DNA from: Neckera pumila
Lineage: Eukaryota > Streptophyta > Bryopsida > Hypnales > Neckeraceae
Length of the DNA stretch: 64,000 nt
Assembly (NCBI GenBank): GCA_963969595.1
Contig: OZ018418.1
Coordinates: 6,763,001-6,827,000, forward strand
Reading direction: 5' to 3'
Made by a program: the position numbers and the translations under genes. The notes under the pieces are model-generated. The model made no database searches, was not told where the DNA came from, and was given only the letters and a program-made list of their open reading frames with translations. Shown piece after piece: positions 47,239 through 57,724 of this stretch (its first letter is position 1; every line of letters begins with the position of its first letter).

Positions 47239-48110
47239 GTGAAGATTCTGACAGTGACTGTAGGGCTGCATGCCTAATTTTGACAAGTAGATGTGTAGGT
47301 ATGTTTTTAGTTTAGAAGGAGTTAGGACTCAAGTTGATTCCGGATTTTTAGGATCTAAGATCCACTTTTAGAGGGAGCTTTTTGACTGTAACTTAAGTTA
47401 CCTAAATTAGACATGAAGTTAGGAATGAAACGTGTCATTCTATTAGCTGTATTTAGCCTTATGCACTTTTTGAGTTTGAGGTGTAGTTTAGTATTTAAAG
47501 GCGGATTTTAGGTTTTGATCCGGGTAGCATTTTCCATACTTTGTATTCCCAATTTTCTGCAAATGCCGTTGGAGTTTTCTAATTTACAATTGTGAGCTGT
47601 ACCTTTTAGCACTTGTCCGTGTTATCGTGAGAGCGGTGAGATCGTGCAGATTTGGGTAAAGAGGAAGTAAAACCCGGATACAGGAAGTATCTGGTCCCTG
47701 GAGAGATTGCGTGTTAGACAAGATACAATAGGATTTCCTTGCGAGGATTAGAGCTGGCTTTTGTCAAGAAGCTGCTTTTGTCAAGAAGTATTATAGCTCT
47801 CCCAATTTTTCCTGACGCCCCTTCTCTACCTAGGCCGTGGATTGTCCTGTAGTCTGTCATTGTAGTAATTGTTAAGAGAATCCAGACTTTCTTGCGTGAC
47901 CTGCTAGCTTGCGTAGCCCATCTAGTCTAGTTGTGAAGACGGTCTCTTTCTCGTTGTTCTTGTCAAAGTTTTCTTCTCAAGTTTATATCGTGGATCTTCT
48001 GACACGTTAAAACTCGGAGGGTAGGAATTAAGCTTCCTTCTTGAAGCCCAAAGTTGCAAATCCCTCTTGGTCCAGAGGTTAAACTCGAATTTATTACATA
48101 TAGTTACATA
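47239..48110 (+). other. 3' noncoding tail of element E
   Basis: No gene. A 17-18 bp direct duplication (GCTTTTGTCAAGAAG) occurs near 47757 and 47773. It is probably the 3' untranslated part of the element. Confidence 0.4.
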
Positions 48111-48111
48111 C

Positions 48112-48182
48112 TCTAGACCGGATATATATAACCGGGAAAGGAGTTTCCGGTTCCGGATTATTGGAACTGGATCCGGTCTAGA
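48112..48182. repeat. Nested hairpin at the E/F tail-to-tail junction
   Basis: Perfect 12-bp arms TCTAGACCGGAT (48112-48123) and ATCCGGTCTAGA (48171-48182) enclose a second near-palindrome ACCGGGAAAGGAGTTTCCGG (48131-48151). It lies where the 3' sides of two oppositely oriented elements meet. Confidence 0.75.
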
Positions 48183-48189
48183 CTAGTAC

Positions 48190-51100
48190 TTGGGGTTTGT
48201 TTTGGGATACCAATTCACTGCATTCCGGCCACTTAATAGAATTACACCGAGATCTTTGCGAAACGATACACGAGTCACTTTAGGGTCCATTAAGGCCTTA
48301 GAGAAGGATTTTGTACTTTCTATGCTACGACAAGTGGCTGAAAACCCACTATCCTATTCTCCTATCTCCTACACTAATCCGGATCCGATTTGGTCCTTCA
48401 CAACAATCCAGATAACATTCCGGATCATAGGTCATACAAAGATCCCCCGTACGATCCTCTCATACTACAATGACCTTGACGCCAAGTTCTCTTAGTGCGA
48501 AGTTAGGCAGTTACAAGTGTATTCGTGCGTTCTAACATTAATTAAGTTCTTCCATTTACCAACTAGAGCAGTGAGACCTCTCAGGAGATTGGACACTCAA
48601 TCGGATTTCCCACCCAGGAGTTCTAGCGCAACTAAGGAATCCCTCCCTATTCGCCTAGCCTAACAATGGCTGTCTTGCCCGAAAGCCTAAACTTTAGAAG
48701 TGCTGAGGAACTAAAATCTACTCCCAACTCTTTCACAACTAGCTTACTTGCACATAAGATCAAAATAAGAACACCAATGAGAGAAATCACCCCCAAACCA
48801 ACGTGCGCCTTCCTCATTCCTCACTACACAGCCCTGCCACACACGGGAGAGACACACAACAAGAAGCCAAGTGAAGACACAAACAAAATTTGGACCAAAA
48901 GACTTGCAACTTCCAAGCAAGGGCTGACTTATATACAACTTGATTTTACAAAGGCAAAAAGGCAAAAAGGCCCCCACAAATCCGCGCGGAACTTCTGGGT
49001 CCCATCTTCACCGGCCAGACCGGGTCAACATCCGATCCAGTTCTAACTATCTTACAAAAATTACATTCCTACCTACCTATCTACTCTGCAATTCCCCCAC
49101 CTAGTGTAGAAGAACTCTTGGGTTCTGCGGGCAATTGGTTGAAAACCTCGGTCAAGTTCCTGCTCCGTTCCTCAGCAGCAGGATCCGGAAGATCTAATCC
49201 TGGCGATGAATCCAGATGAATTGGTTGTCCAGGCCCAGGCCTCCGTTGGCTCTTTTTTGACTCGAAAGTCCAATCCTTGGGCTCCCTTGGATTTGATCCT
49301 CCTGCTACAAACGAATCCGACAGGGAGAGGTCCGAAAGCTAGATCTCCCGGAAGTACATGGACCCATTCAGCTTCCAGCTGCTGATGTCCATTCGATTGG
49401 CTGCCTCCCTGGCCGCCACCATTGCCGCTTCCACTCGATTGGTAAAGTCGGTCAGGATCCGAACTATCTGGGAACCGGATACCTTCTTCTCCTCATGTAC
49501 CCCTTTGTCAAATAACTCTGCCTTGAGAGCCGCGGATTCAGACTCTCCGAGGGTGGCCTTCACCATCTTTGCCACCTTCCGGGTTGCGTCCGCCATTTCC
49601 CAGACTGCGGTCTTGTCCTCTTTGAAGGTGACTATCTCTGCCTTCAGAGTGTCGACTTCTTCCTGAAGCCGACAAATCTCCGCCTCCTGCTTTTGGTACT
49701 CATCCAGATTCGAGATGTACTGTGCCACCTTACTCGATAGCCTACTGTCTCCCGGCGCACCCACCAGCTCTCCAATACTAGCAAGGATTCTCCTCTTGAT
49801 CTCCTAATCCACTCGTATCCTGCAAAGAATAACAATCAGCTAATTGAACGGATCATTCGGGTCTTCGACCTTCGGTATCTCCATTTCCGGTCCCTGTTCA
49901 GGAGTAGATCAATTGGTAGGAGGGGTTCCTCTCATATGAAGAGGCGTCGTCTTCATCCGCTTCCTCATCTTGAGGTGCTCCTCCTCATCTTCTTCTCTCG
50001 TCTCGGATTTGGATCCGGTTACGTCCTTCAGTTCATCATCCAAACTTGACTCCCCATACTTCAAGATAGATTTCAGAATGTTCCACGTCTTCTCCTCCGT
50101 GTCAATGAGGAGTTGGTTGCGCTAGTAGAGGTGAAAGAGATAGGGACTCAAAGGAGTGGCCCGACTCTTCCCAACCCTCGTCACAAGCTGGGACACCAGA
50201 TCAGAAAAGATCCAGGCCCGGTTCACCTTCCGTTCCCCACTCAAGGCCTCAAAAATGGTGTTGTTGATGGTCATTGTCACCCTTGTCGGCTTCTCCAGGT
50301 AAATGATTGGAACCAGGAATTGGAGGAGGCGGAGGTGCCGATTGCTTTTGCAATCCGCAACCGCATATCCGTCTTTGCTGCTCAGCTCTCCATGAAACTT
50401 GTCATGGATGAACTTTGCCCTCCATTCTGCCATGCCTGAACCCCCTAACCGGAAGTTGTAGACTTCCCTCCACCTCTCTTCTTCCCACTCGGTCGGGCGA
50501 CCCCGGATAGTGTTGTCGAATTGATTCAACATCTTGCACTTAAGCTCTCTCACCATCCGCTCCTCTCTAAATTCCCAGGGTTTATCCATCAACACCAAAC
50601 AGCCCATCATGTTGAGATCCTCCATGAGCTCGGTCCTCGCCGGTTCCTTGGAAGGGATGACTAGGACTACTTTCCAGAGCTTAATCTCGGAGGAGGAACT
50701 AGGCGCTCTTGTTCTGTTCTTACAAAGCTGAAGCATGGACACAGATTGCTAACTGGACCCTTCCCTTTTACTACCTCACTCTCTCCTAGCCGCACGTCCC
50801 GTTCCTCACTTCCTTTCGTTTGATCTTAACCGGAAGACAACACAAACCTGAAGCCCACACAAGTTTGACCTCTCCTGCACTCTGACGCATCCGTCCTGAA
50901 GTACACACTCACACAACGGCTCTGGCGCAGACAAAGGCGTTAAATTGCTCAAGGTCAGCTCCAAAACTCAAGGAAAATAAAGGAGTGAAAAGGAGGACGA
51001 CCAGACTTTATATAGTCCCAGGACCCCTGACTAGTCATCATGACCTTTTCCGGCCCGGTCCATAATAATCCGGTTCAACCCTAATCCGATCCGAGATAAG

Positions 51101-51280
51101 TTCCGAATGTGATTTTGCTCCTGAGTACTAATACTCTGACCGGATCAGATCCAGTTTATCCCTTACTGGATTAGCTTCGTCTATCTTCAGTCTTCTTCTA
51201 CCTCCTAGCAGGATTTGGATTTTAATTTCCGTTCCAACTTTTAGGTAAGTAAAGGAAAACCAAAAATTCTAGTTGCGACA
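48190..51280 (-). mobile_element. Element F, same subfamily as E, opposite orientation
   Basis: The 5' end on the minus strand is proposed at 51280 (TGTCGCAACTAG). A TATATAAAG-type promoter lies at about 51005-51014 (minus strand), the gene follows at 50742-49081, and ~890 bp of 3' noncoding sequence runs to the junction hairpin. Open frames at 48190-49046 have no family similarity. Confidence 0.55.
49081..50742 (-). pseudogene. Gene F: family gene, single frame with few stops
   Basis: One frame from 50742 to TAG at 49081, about 553 codons. N-terminal domain: MEDLNMMGCLVLMDKPWEF, ERWREVYNFRLGGSG, DCKSNRHLRLLQFLVPIIYL, EKPTRVTMTINNTIFEAL, PLSPYLFHLY. A stop follows at 50122. Then come an acidic stretch (SLDDELKDVTGSKSETREED), stops near 49907, 49840 and 49805, and a helical region (ICRLQEEVDTLKAEIVTFKE and KMVKATLGESESAALKAELF). 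After TAG at 49339 it ends with a Pro-rich segment (SQRRPGPGQPIHLDSSPGL) and GGGIAE. It lacks the Lys/Arg-rich end of genes A, E and G. The N-terminal domain has no internal stop. Confidence 0.65.
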
Positions 51281-51990
51281 ATTAGCAGTTAGATTCGGAA
51301 GTAGAAATTAGGATTAAAAGTCGAACCTTAGTAGTGATTAGTTTAGAAGTAACAACCCTAGGATTAAATTAGAAGTTTAAAAGAATTTAAAATTAAGTTA
51401 GGGATTAAAGCATAGAAGTAACTTAGAAGTAGAAGACTTAGCGGTAGTTTAGAAGTTAAACCTTTAGAGTAAAATTTCCAAGTAAAAAGGTTAGAGTTAA
51501 ATTAGGGTTTAAAATCTAGAAGTAATTTAGAAGTAAAAAGATTAGAGTTAGTTTAGAGGTTAAAATCTAGAATTAGATTTAGAAAGCACAATGTAGAACT
51601 AAAAATTAGAGGTTAAGAAAGATTAAAGTAATATTTAGAAGATAAAATTTAGGGATTTAAAAAATTAGAAGTAATTTTAGAAGTTAAAACATTGAGGTAA
51701 GTTAGAAGTCAAAAATCTAGAGTAATATCTTGGGATTAAAAATTAGAAGGTAGAAATTTAGAGTAAAAATTTAGAAATTTAGAACTTCTATGGTTTAACC
51801 TTTGAATTAATCTAGAGTAATATTTTGAAGGTAGAAAGTAGAGTTTAAATTTAGAAGTAAAGTTCTGAAGTTAAAAGTCAAAACCTAGAAGTAGAATTAA
51901 AGTAGAAGTAAAAAAAACCTAGAGTCAAAGTAGATTAGTAAACAATTCAAAGGTTAAACCATAGAAGTTCATGTAGAAGGTTAAAAGTCA
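51281..51990 (+). repeat. AGAAGT/TTAGAG low-complexity tract
   Basis: About 700 bp built of diverged words such as TTAGAAGTTAAAA and TAGAGTAAAA at irregular 10-25 bp steps. The plus strand is almost free of C, so the two strands are very unequal in composition. No gene. Confidence 0.8.
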
Positions 51991-53090
51991 CAAACCCATT
52001 AGGACAGTCAGTGTGTAGAAAATAAGCGGGCAAAACACCATGGAAGGGACATAGGATAGAAGAAGTGTCCAAATACGGTTTTTATTTTTTGTCCTTTTAT
52101 TACCTAGGCTGGTCTCCTGGGTTAGCAACTAATCAGTGGACACTTGCACGCCAATCATAGGTACACCTACTGCCATCCACAAAACTAGGAAACTAAGCAA
52201 AGCTCCATTGCTTGGAAGGCACAATGGACCACGCTTGTAAAACACCCGTACATCTAAACATAGTGGATAAAAGGCTAGAACCGGGACGGTGTTTGCATTA
52301 TTACCAAGAATGGATAATAAAGTGCCCACATACACTCGCTGGGGGTACACATTCACAAAATTCCAATCTCTGAAACACAACCCTTATTCCCTGGGCACTT
52401 TGAAAAATGCTACTTTCTAAAAAAATCGACCCTAATTTCACCAGCATTCGCTTGCAAAAGCTCTACTCCGCTAAAGCTCTACCGCAAAAGCTCCACCACT
52501 TGCAAAGTGAGATGAATATCGCAGCACACCGCCCAACTTGCAACGCGAGATGAATACCGCAGCACCCACTTGCTCCTGGAAACACAAACAGAGTGGAATC
52601 GAAAACAATACTAGCGATGGAATCGAGAAACAACTCTGTGTCAAGAAATGGAACCCTAGTGCCGCCTTTGTTGGAAGACGACAACTACTCATACCTAAAA
52701 AGTGCTTCCCAAATTTCCCTCCCAAATCTCAACCTCATTGTCAAACCTCAAACCTCACTGCCAAACCTCAAACCTCCACCAAACCTTCTTGCCGAACCTA
52801 CAAACCTCCATGTCAAACATCCAAAATTGCCATTTTTAGTACAAATATTAGATTTTGGAAAAACAAAAACTGAAAATTCTGAAAAACACATGTAACCATA
52901 GGATCTTGTAGTATACTGACTTAAGAATACGTGGTAAGAATTTCAAAAATATCCACTACGTGGACTACAAAATAGAAGCATTCAAATTCACTGAAACCAT
53001 TTTTTTGGCCCCGCAAAATACATAGCAACAACACTTCACAAGCTCACTTTTGATGAAAATTGTTCAAAATGATGGTGCTTCTTTGAACTC
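51991..53090. other. Noncoding DNA with short duplications
   Basis: A ~40-bp direct duplication (GAGATGAATA and CGCAGCAC words) occurs at about 52498 and 52538, and CAAACCTCA-type short repeats at 52738-52820. Frames at 52463-52895 on both strands have no motif and overlap these repeats. Confidence 0.5.
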
Positions 53091-53095
53091 TTTTT

Positions 53096-53255
53096 CTTAT
53101 AGAAGTTGGCTACATTCTTAAAATACTCACATCATTTGGAATTGTTCGACATACTGGAAAAGAATATTTGGATTCTTTTTTGTAGAGAAGTTGGCTATAT
53201 GCTTAAAAAATTTCACATCATTTGGAACTGTTCAACATACTGGAAAAAAAATAAT
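53096..53255 (+). repeat. ~84-bp tandem pair
   Basis: AGAAGTTGGCTA...TCACATCATTTGGAA...CAACATACTGGAAAA occurs twice, about 84 bp apart, with a few changes. Confidence 0.75.
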
Positions 53256-53939
53256 AAGTATATAGTAAATTAATAGTAGTAGAGAATGATTCAAAATACT
53301 AAATTGTCATGAATTTAATTATAGAACTGAAAAATGCCAATTCCAATGGTTGCAATGATGTAATAAACAATCTACACCCTATGTCTTTTATTTTTTTCTA
53401 AATTGAAAATTAAGTAAGAATGATGAAGGACATCCAAGTTTATTCTAGAAGAGAGAATTTATACCTGCAAGCTAAAAATCTTCATAATTTTTGACTCACT
53501 GATTAAAATGCAATGATTCAAAGCATTCCGTATATATTTAACTCTAGAAAACTAGTTCCAAATTTTTAATTTTTTTGATCTACCCAAACTATAATTAAAG
53601 TAACTTCTTTGATCTACCTGGATTGCCCAGTCACAAAAAAAAATAACATATTAGGCCATAACTACTGATTCAGATTTTCAAATGTCATGAAACTTAGTGT
53701 ACATGAAAGATATTTGTTGTTTACACCTTTCATTAAAATTTGAGCCAAAAATATGGAAATCTCTAATCACACGTACCTGCCCCAAATTTCTAAATAGCCA
53801 TAAAATGCATGTTGGTCCTTTAGATATTAAGGAGCTTACAAAGTTTGGCTATAAATTCATTTCTTATGAATACTTAGATCTGAACTTGATTTTGAAGATG
53901 TGCACAAAGTGAAGATGACTATTTACGGCAATTTTTGGG

Positions 53940-54370
53940 TTAGTTTCAAATTTGCTGGATAATTTTCTTCATTTATTTCAATATAAGTTCTATAATTTTA
54001 TAGTAATTCATTTGGATCCATTAAATTGTTCATAATGTTGAAAATTTAATTTTAAAATAACATTTTAAACTATGTAAGCACGTGCATGAGTTTTGGATTA
54101 ATATAAATTTAATATATTAAAAAAGTTTCCAACTTGTTTGTACATTTTTTTCATTTATTTCAATACTAACTCAATGACTTTATAGGACTTGGGTTCATTA
54201 AAACACAGTCATTCAATATCAAATTTATTTTTGATTCACGTTTTAAACTATGTAAATATGTGCATGAATTTTGGATAATTATAAATAATAAATATTAAAA
54301 AAAATTTCAACTTGTTGGTTGATTTTTATTATTTATTTCAATACTTATTCTTTGTGAAGGAATGGTTTCA
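53940..54370 (+). repeat. ~179-bp tandem repeat, about 2.5 copies
   Basis: CATTTATTTCAATACTAACT-like words recur near 53965, 54150 and 54328, each followed by a GGNTTCATTAAA-like word and, in the first two, a TTTTAAACTATGTAA word. Step ~179 bp. Strongly diverged. Confidence 0.7.
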
Positions 54371-54399
54371 ATGAAGTTGTCCAACAAGTTCTAAATGTT

Positions 54400-54740
54400 T
54401 CAACTTTACCAAATGCAAAGTCATTATTTTTTAGATTCAATACATTAGAAATATTGACAACTTCATCCATGCTTTGGTTTTATGCAATTACGTACGAATT
54501 GCATGACATTTATGCAATGGCTCCTTTAAAGTACCAAGGTTCTTGTATTGTACTGTTATTTGGCGTCTTAAAAGTTGTAAGACTTTGCATAAACAGAATT
54601 TGATTATGAATTCAACAAATGGAAAATCTTTACAACTTCACCCACGATTTGATTTCATACAATCATGTAAAAATTGCATGACATTCTTGCCATGACTCCT
54701 TCAAAGTACAGCGTTTGCTGTACTTTAGTGTTTGTGAATA
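54400..54740 (+). repeat. ~180-bp tandem pair
   Basis: Two copies of a block with CATGACATT, ATGGCTCCTTTAAAGTAC / ATGACTCCTTCAAAGTAC and TTGCATAA or TTCATA words, about 180 bp apart. Confidence 0.65.
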
Positions 54741-54779
54741 TAAATTGGCCATGCATTTCTAAGGCCTATAGCTTCATGA

Positions 54780-56020
54780 GTCATTAAAAAGAGACACGTG
54801 GGTGTTGGAAAATAAATATAGAAGTTAGAAATAGTCTACGCATTACTTTTAAATCCAGGGCTGCATTCAATTCACCATCCGTTTTCTTTATTTTGCCTTG
54901 AAACCCAAAATGAATTACAGCTACCCTGTGTTTTAGAAAGTGACAAATGCTTGAGTTAAAAAATATGTGGACATGGGTTTTTTAGAAAATATGTATAAGT
55001 TGGAAATACTATACTAGGCATTATTTTCAAATCCATGACCGCATTCAATTTACCACCCATTTTTTAAAATTTGTGATGAAACCCAAAATGAATTACAACT
55101 GCCCTATATTTTAGAGAATGACAAATGCATGAGTTAAGAAAAATGTGCATGTGGGTTTTCTAGAAAATATGTACAAGTTGGATATACTCAAGGCAATATT
55201 TTTTAAATGCATGGCCGCATTCAAGTCACCACCCATTTTTTTAAATTTGCGTTGAAGTCCAAAATGAAATTTAAGTGCCCTATATTTTAGAGAATGACAA
55301 ATGCATTGAAATCCAAAAAAAAAAACCCATATCCTATATTTGAGAGATTGACAAATGCATGAGTCCCAAATTAAGTGCACCCGGATTTCTCTAAAAACAC
55401 GTACAAGTTGAAAATAGTTTGAACACTACTTTTAAATCAATGGACGCATTCAATTCACCAACCACTTTTTTTTAATTTTGCGTTGAAGCCCAAATAGAAT
55501 GACCTCTGCTTTGTGTTTTAGAGATTGACAAATGCATGAGTCACAAATTAAGTGCATGTGGGTTTCTTAAAAAAAATATACAAGTTGGAAATAGTCTAGG
55601 CATTAGTTTCAAATCCATGGTTGCATTCAATTCACCACCCATTTTTTCATCTTCTGTTGAAACCCAAATTAAATGACAGGTGCCTTGTATTTTCAAAAAC
55701 GACAAATGCGTGAGTTAAAAACATGTGCACGTGGGTTTCTTAAAAAAATATGTACAAGTTGAAAATCTTGTAGGCATTAGTTTCAAATCTAGGGTCGAAT
55801 TTAATTCACCACCCTTTTTTTTTATTTTCCATTGAAACCCAAATTAAATGATAGGTGCCCTATATTTTCAAGAATGACAAATGTGTGAATTAAAAAACAT
55901 ATGCACGTGGGTTTCATAAAAAATATGTACAAGTTGCAAATAGTCTAGACATTAGTTTCAAATCCATGGCCGCATTCAATTCACCACAAATATTTTTTAT
56001 TTTACGTTGAAACCCCAAGA
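54780..56020 (+). repeat. Satellite array S3, ~177-bp unit, about 7 copies
   Basis: GTACAAGTTGGAAATAGTCT, ATTAGTTTCAAATCCATGGC and CGCATTCAATTCACCACCCA recur near 54819, 54995, 55171, 55401, 55578, 55753 and 55927. One 230-bp step (55171 to 55401) reflects an extra ~52-bp internal duplication. The unit is clearly related to S2 (TTTCAAATGCATGGCCGCAT), in the same orientation. Confidence 0.9.
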
Positions 56021-56029
56021 GCATGACAT

Positions 56030-56580
56030 TCAAGAAAATGGGGCTCTAATTTTAGTGCTCTCACAATTTCTATGTTTGGATAATTTACAACTTGTACATT
56101 TTTTTTTTCATGCTCTTTGCAATCAAAGTTCATGGATTCTTTAAACTACAGTCCATGGGTAATTGATGTTTTTTTCTTTGTGAATTATATTCAACAAAAT
56201 AGGGCTCTAATTTTAGTGCGCTCACAAATTCTGTATATTTGGATTATTAACAACTTGTACATTTTTTTTTCATACTCTTTACATTCAAAGTTCATGACAT
56301 TTGTTTTTTGGTTCTTTAAACTACAATCCATGATGGATAATTGGTTTTTTTCTCTTAATGAATTAAATTCAAGAAAATGGGGCTAAAGTTTTAGTGCGCT
56401 TACAAATGTTTTACATATGGATAATTTACAACTTGTATATTTTTTTTCATATGCTCTTTGCATTCAAAGTTCATGACATTTGAGGTTTTGGTTTTTTAAA
56501 CTGCAGTCCACGGGTAATTGTTTTTTTTTCTTTGCAAATGACATTCAAGAAAATAAGGCTTTAATTTTAGTGCGCTAAAA
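56030..56580 (+). repeat. ~170-bp tandem repeat, 3-4 copies
   Basis: AAATGGGGCTCTAATTTTAG, AATTTACAACTTGTACATTT and GCAATCAAAGTTCATG words recur with starts near 56040, 56203, 56381 and 56552. The frame at 56117-56386 is an artefact. Confidence 0.8.
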
Positions 56581-56862
56581 ATTCTTTTTCTAGGTCTTGT
56601 TCCTAACCTCCACTGGACATTGAAATATATTATTTGTACCATCTGTGTGAAGTAGTGTAATCCAGATTAGCTGGTAATATAGCTTGAGGATGAAGATAAC
56701 GGATGATAGTATTGTTTATTTAATTATAGTTGACTTAAAAATAGCTTGTTGTTTTAATTTAAGTAGCCAATGTTTCTAATGCATTGTTTGTGATCTTGAG
56801 ATGTTATAGTAGTGCTTCCGTAGTTACACTAGGTTATACTCAAGTCATTTCTGTTGTTTCAG

Positions 56863-57265
56863 GGTCAATATGCATCAGCCTGAAGAATTTGCTAACCCGG
56901 TTCTAGTTCTACCTCCAAGTGTCGCAGTATGCGACGGAATTCAGTATTACTCATGGAATACTAAGGGAATCACCCTCAAAAACAAAGTGGGTGATGATGT
57001 CGCAAACGGAGTTTGTCAAAACGTCAACCTTGACCTCGTCATTGACACGGATGGGCGGCCCCTTGGTGACGACCAAGTTGTTGTTCAGATTGTGGAGTTC
57101 TTATATGAGGCGGAAGTTCCATTAGCTTGGATGTGGTCAATGCACTCTTGGGACATTAGAAGGGTGCTTTTGAACAAAGCCAGTCTATATGACCATGAGC
57201 AGATACACATATACAAAACAACTTTAAGCGCCTTGAATTGTTGTGTTCATATTGGGGTGCGTTCT
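56863..57265 (+). pseudogene. Locus 4: exon homologous to locus 3, cut by element G
   Basis: Starts after acceptor-like TTGTTTCAG at 56862. The frame reads MHQPEEFANPVLVLPPS, GIQYYSWNTKGI, VCQNVNLDLVIDTDGRPLGD, DQVVVQIVEFLYEAEVP and NKASLYDHEQIHIY, with no stop in ~133 codons up to the element G border. Joined across the element (57265 to 60746) it would continue for four codons to TGA. It is the best preserved copy of this exon. No known domain. Confidence 0.6.
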
Positions 57266-57571
57266 TGTGGGAATACAAAACCCCCAGTAGATAGAAAATA
57301 GGAGAAAACTGGGTTAGTATAGTCTAATTTTTTTGAATTTATTATTAGTGTCCAAGAATCCGGGTCGGCTAGAAGGAAATTAGAAATAGCTGATACTTGG
57401 ATTGTTATAATTTCTAAACCGGATAAATATTCCGGTTAAAACGGAAGCCGTAGGACGGAAGATGGATCCGGAAAACCTACGACCGATAGCTTTCCGGCCT
57501 GACCCCCTAGGGCACTGTTACGGGAACAATCTCATAGCCGTTCCCTTAGAGAACTGCCGACCGAACGTCGG

Positions 57572-57580
57572 GTATTTAAG
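57572..57580 (+). promoter_or_regulatory. TATA-like core promoter of element G
   Basis: GTATTTAAG, preceded by GGAACTGCCGACCGAACGTC-like sequence. Copies A (near 23123), B (near 24000) and C (near 29876) have TTAAG-type boxes at the same place relative to the gene, about 145 bp before the start codon in G. Confidence 0.6.
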
Positions 57581-57688
57581 GGCGCAGTTCTCATTTCTTC
57601 CATCTCTTTCTTCTTGTACTTGTGGTGTGCACTTAGAGAGCAAAAGTGTGGTGAGTTAGGACTGCGCTAGGGAGAGATCAGTGAGGTC

Positions 57689-57703
57689 GGTGCCGATTGC
57701 ATC
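57689..57703 (+). promoter_or_regulatory. Leader hairpin of element G
   Basis: GGTGCCGATTGCATC, 21 bases before the ATG. One stem pair is changed compared with A, B and C (GGTGCCRATTGCACC). Confidence 0.45.
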
Positions 57704-57724
57704 GGGTTAGCCAGTTGGTACACT

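Larger units (their letters stand above)
44414..48110 (+). mobile_element. Element E, diverged subfamily, 3' limit uncertain
   Basis: The proposed 5' end TGTTGGAACCTGAAAATCC at 44414 resembles that of element F (TGTCGCAACTAGAATTTTTGG). The body is rich in CCGGA words. The gene, then ~870 bp of 3' sequence, run to the hairpin at 48112-48182 where the tail of F begins. A target duplication could not be confirmed. Confidence 0.5.

Noticed and set aside
52463..52895. Frames of 70-110 codons on both strands
   Set aside because: They overlap short duplications and CAAACCTCA repeats, with no motif or homologue inside the window.
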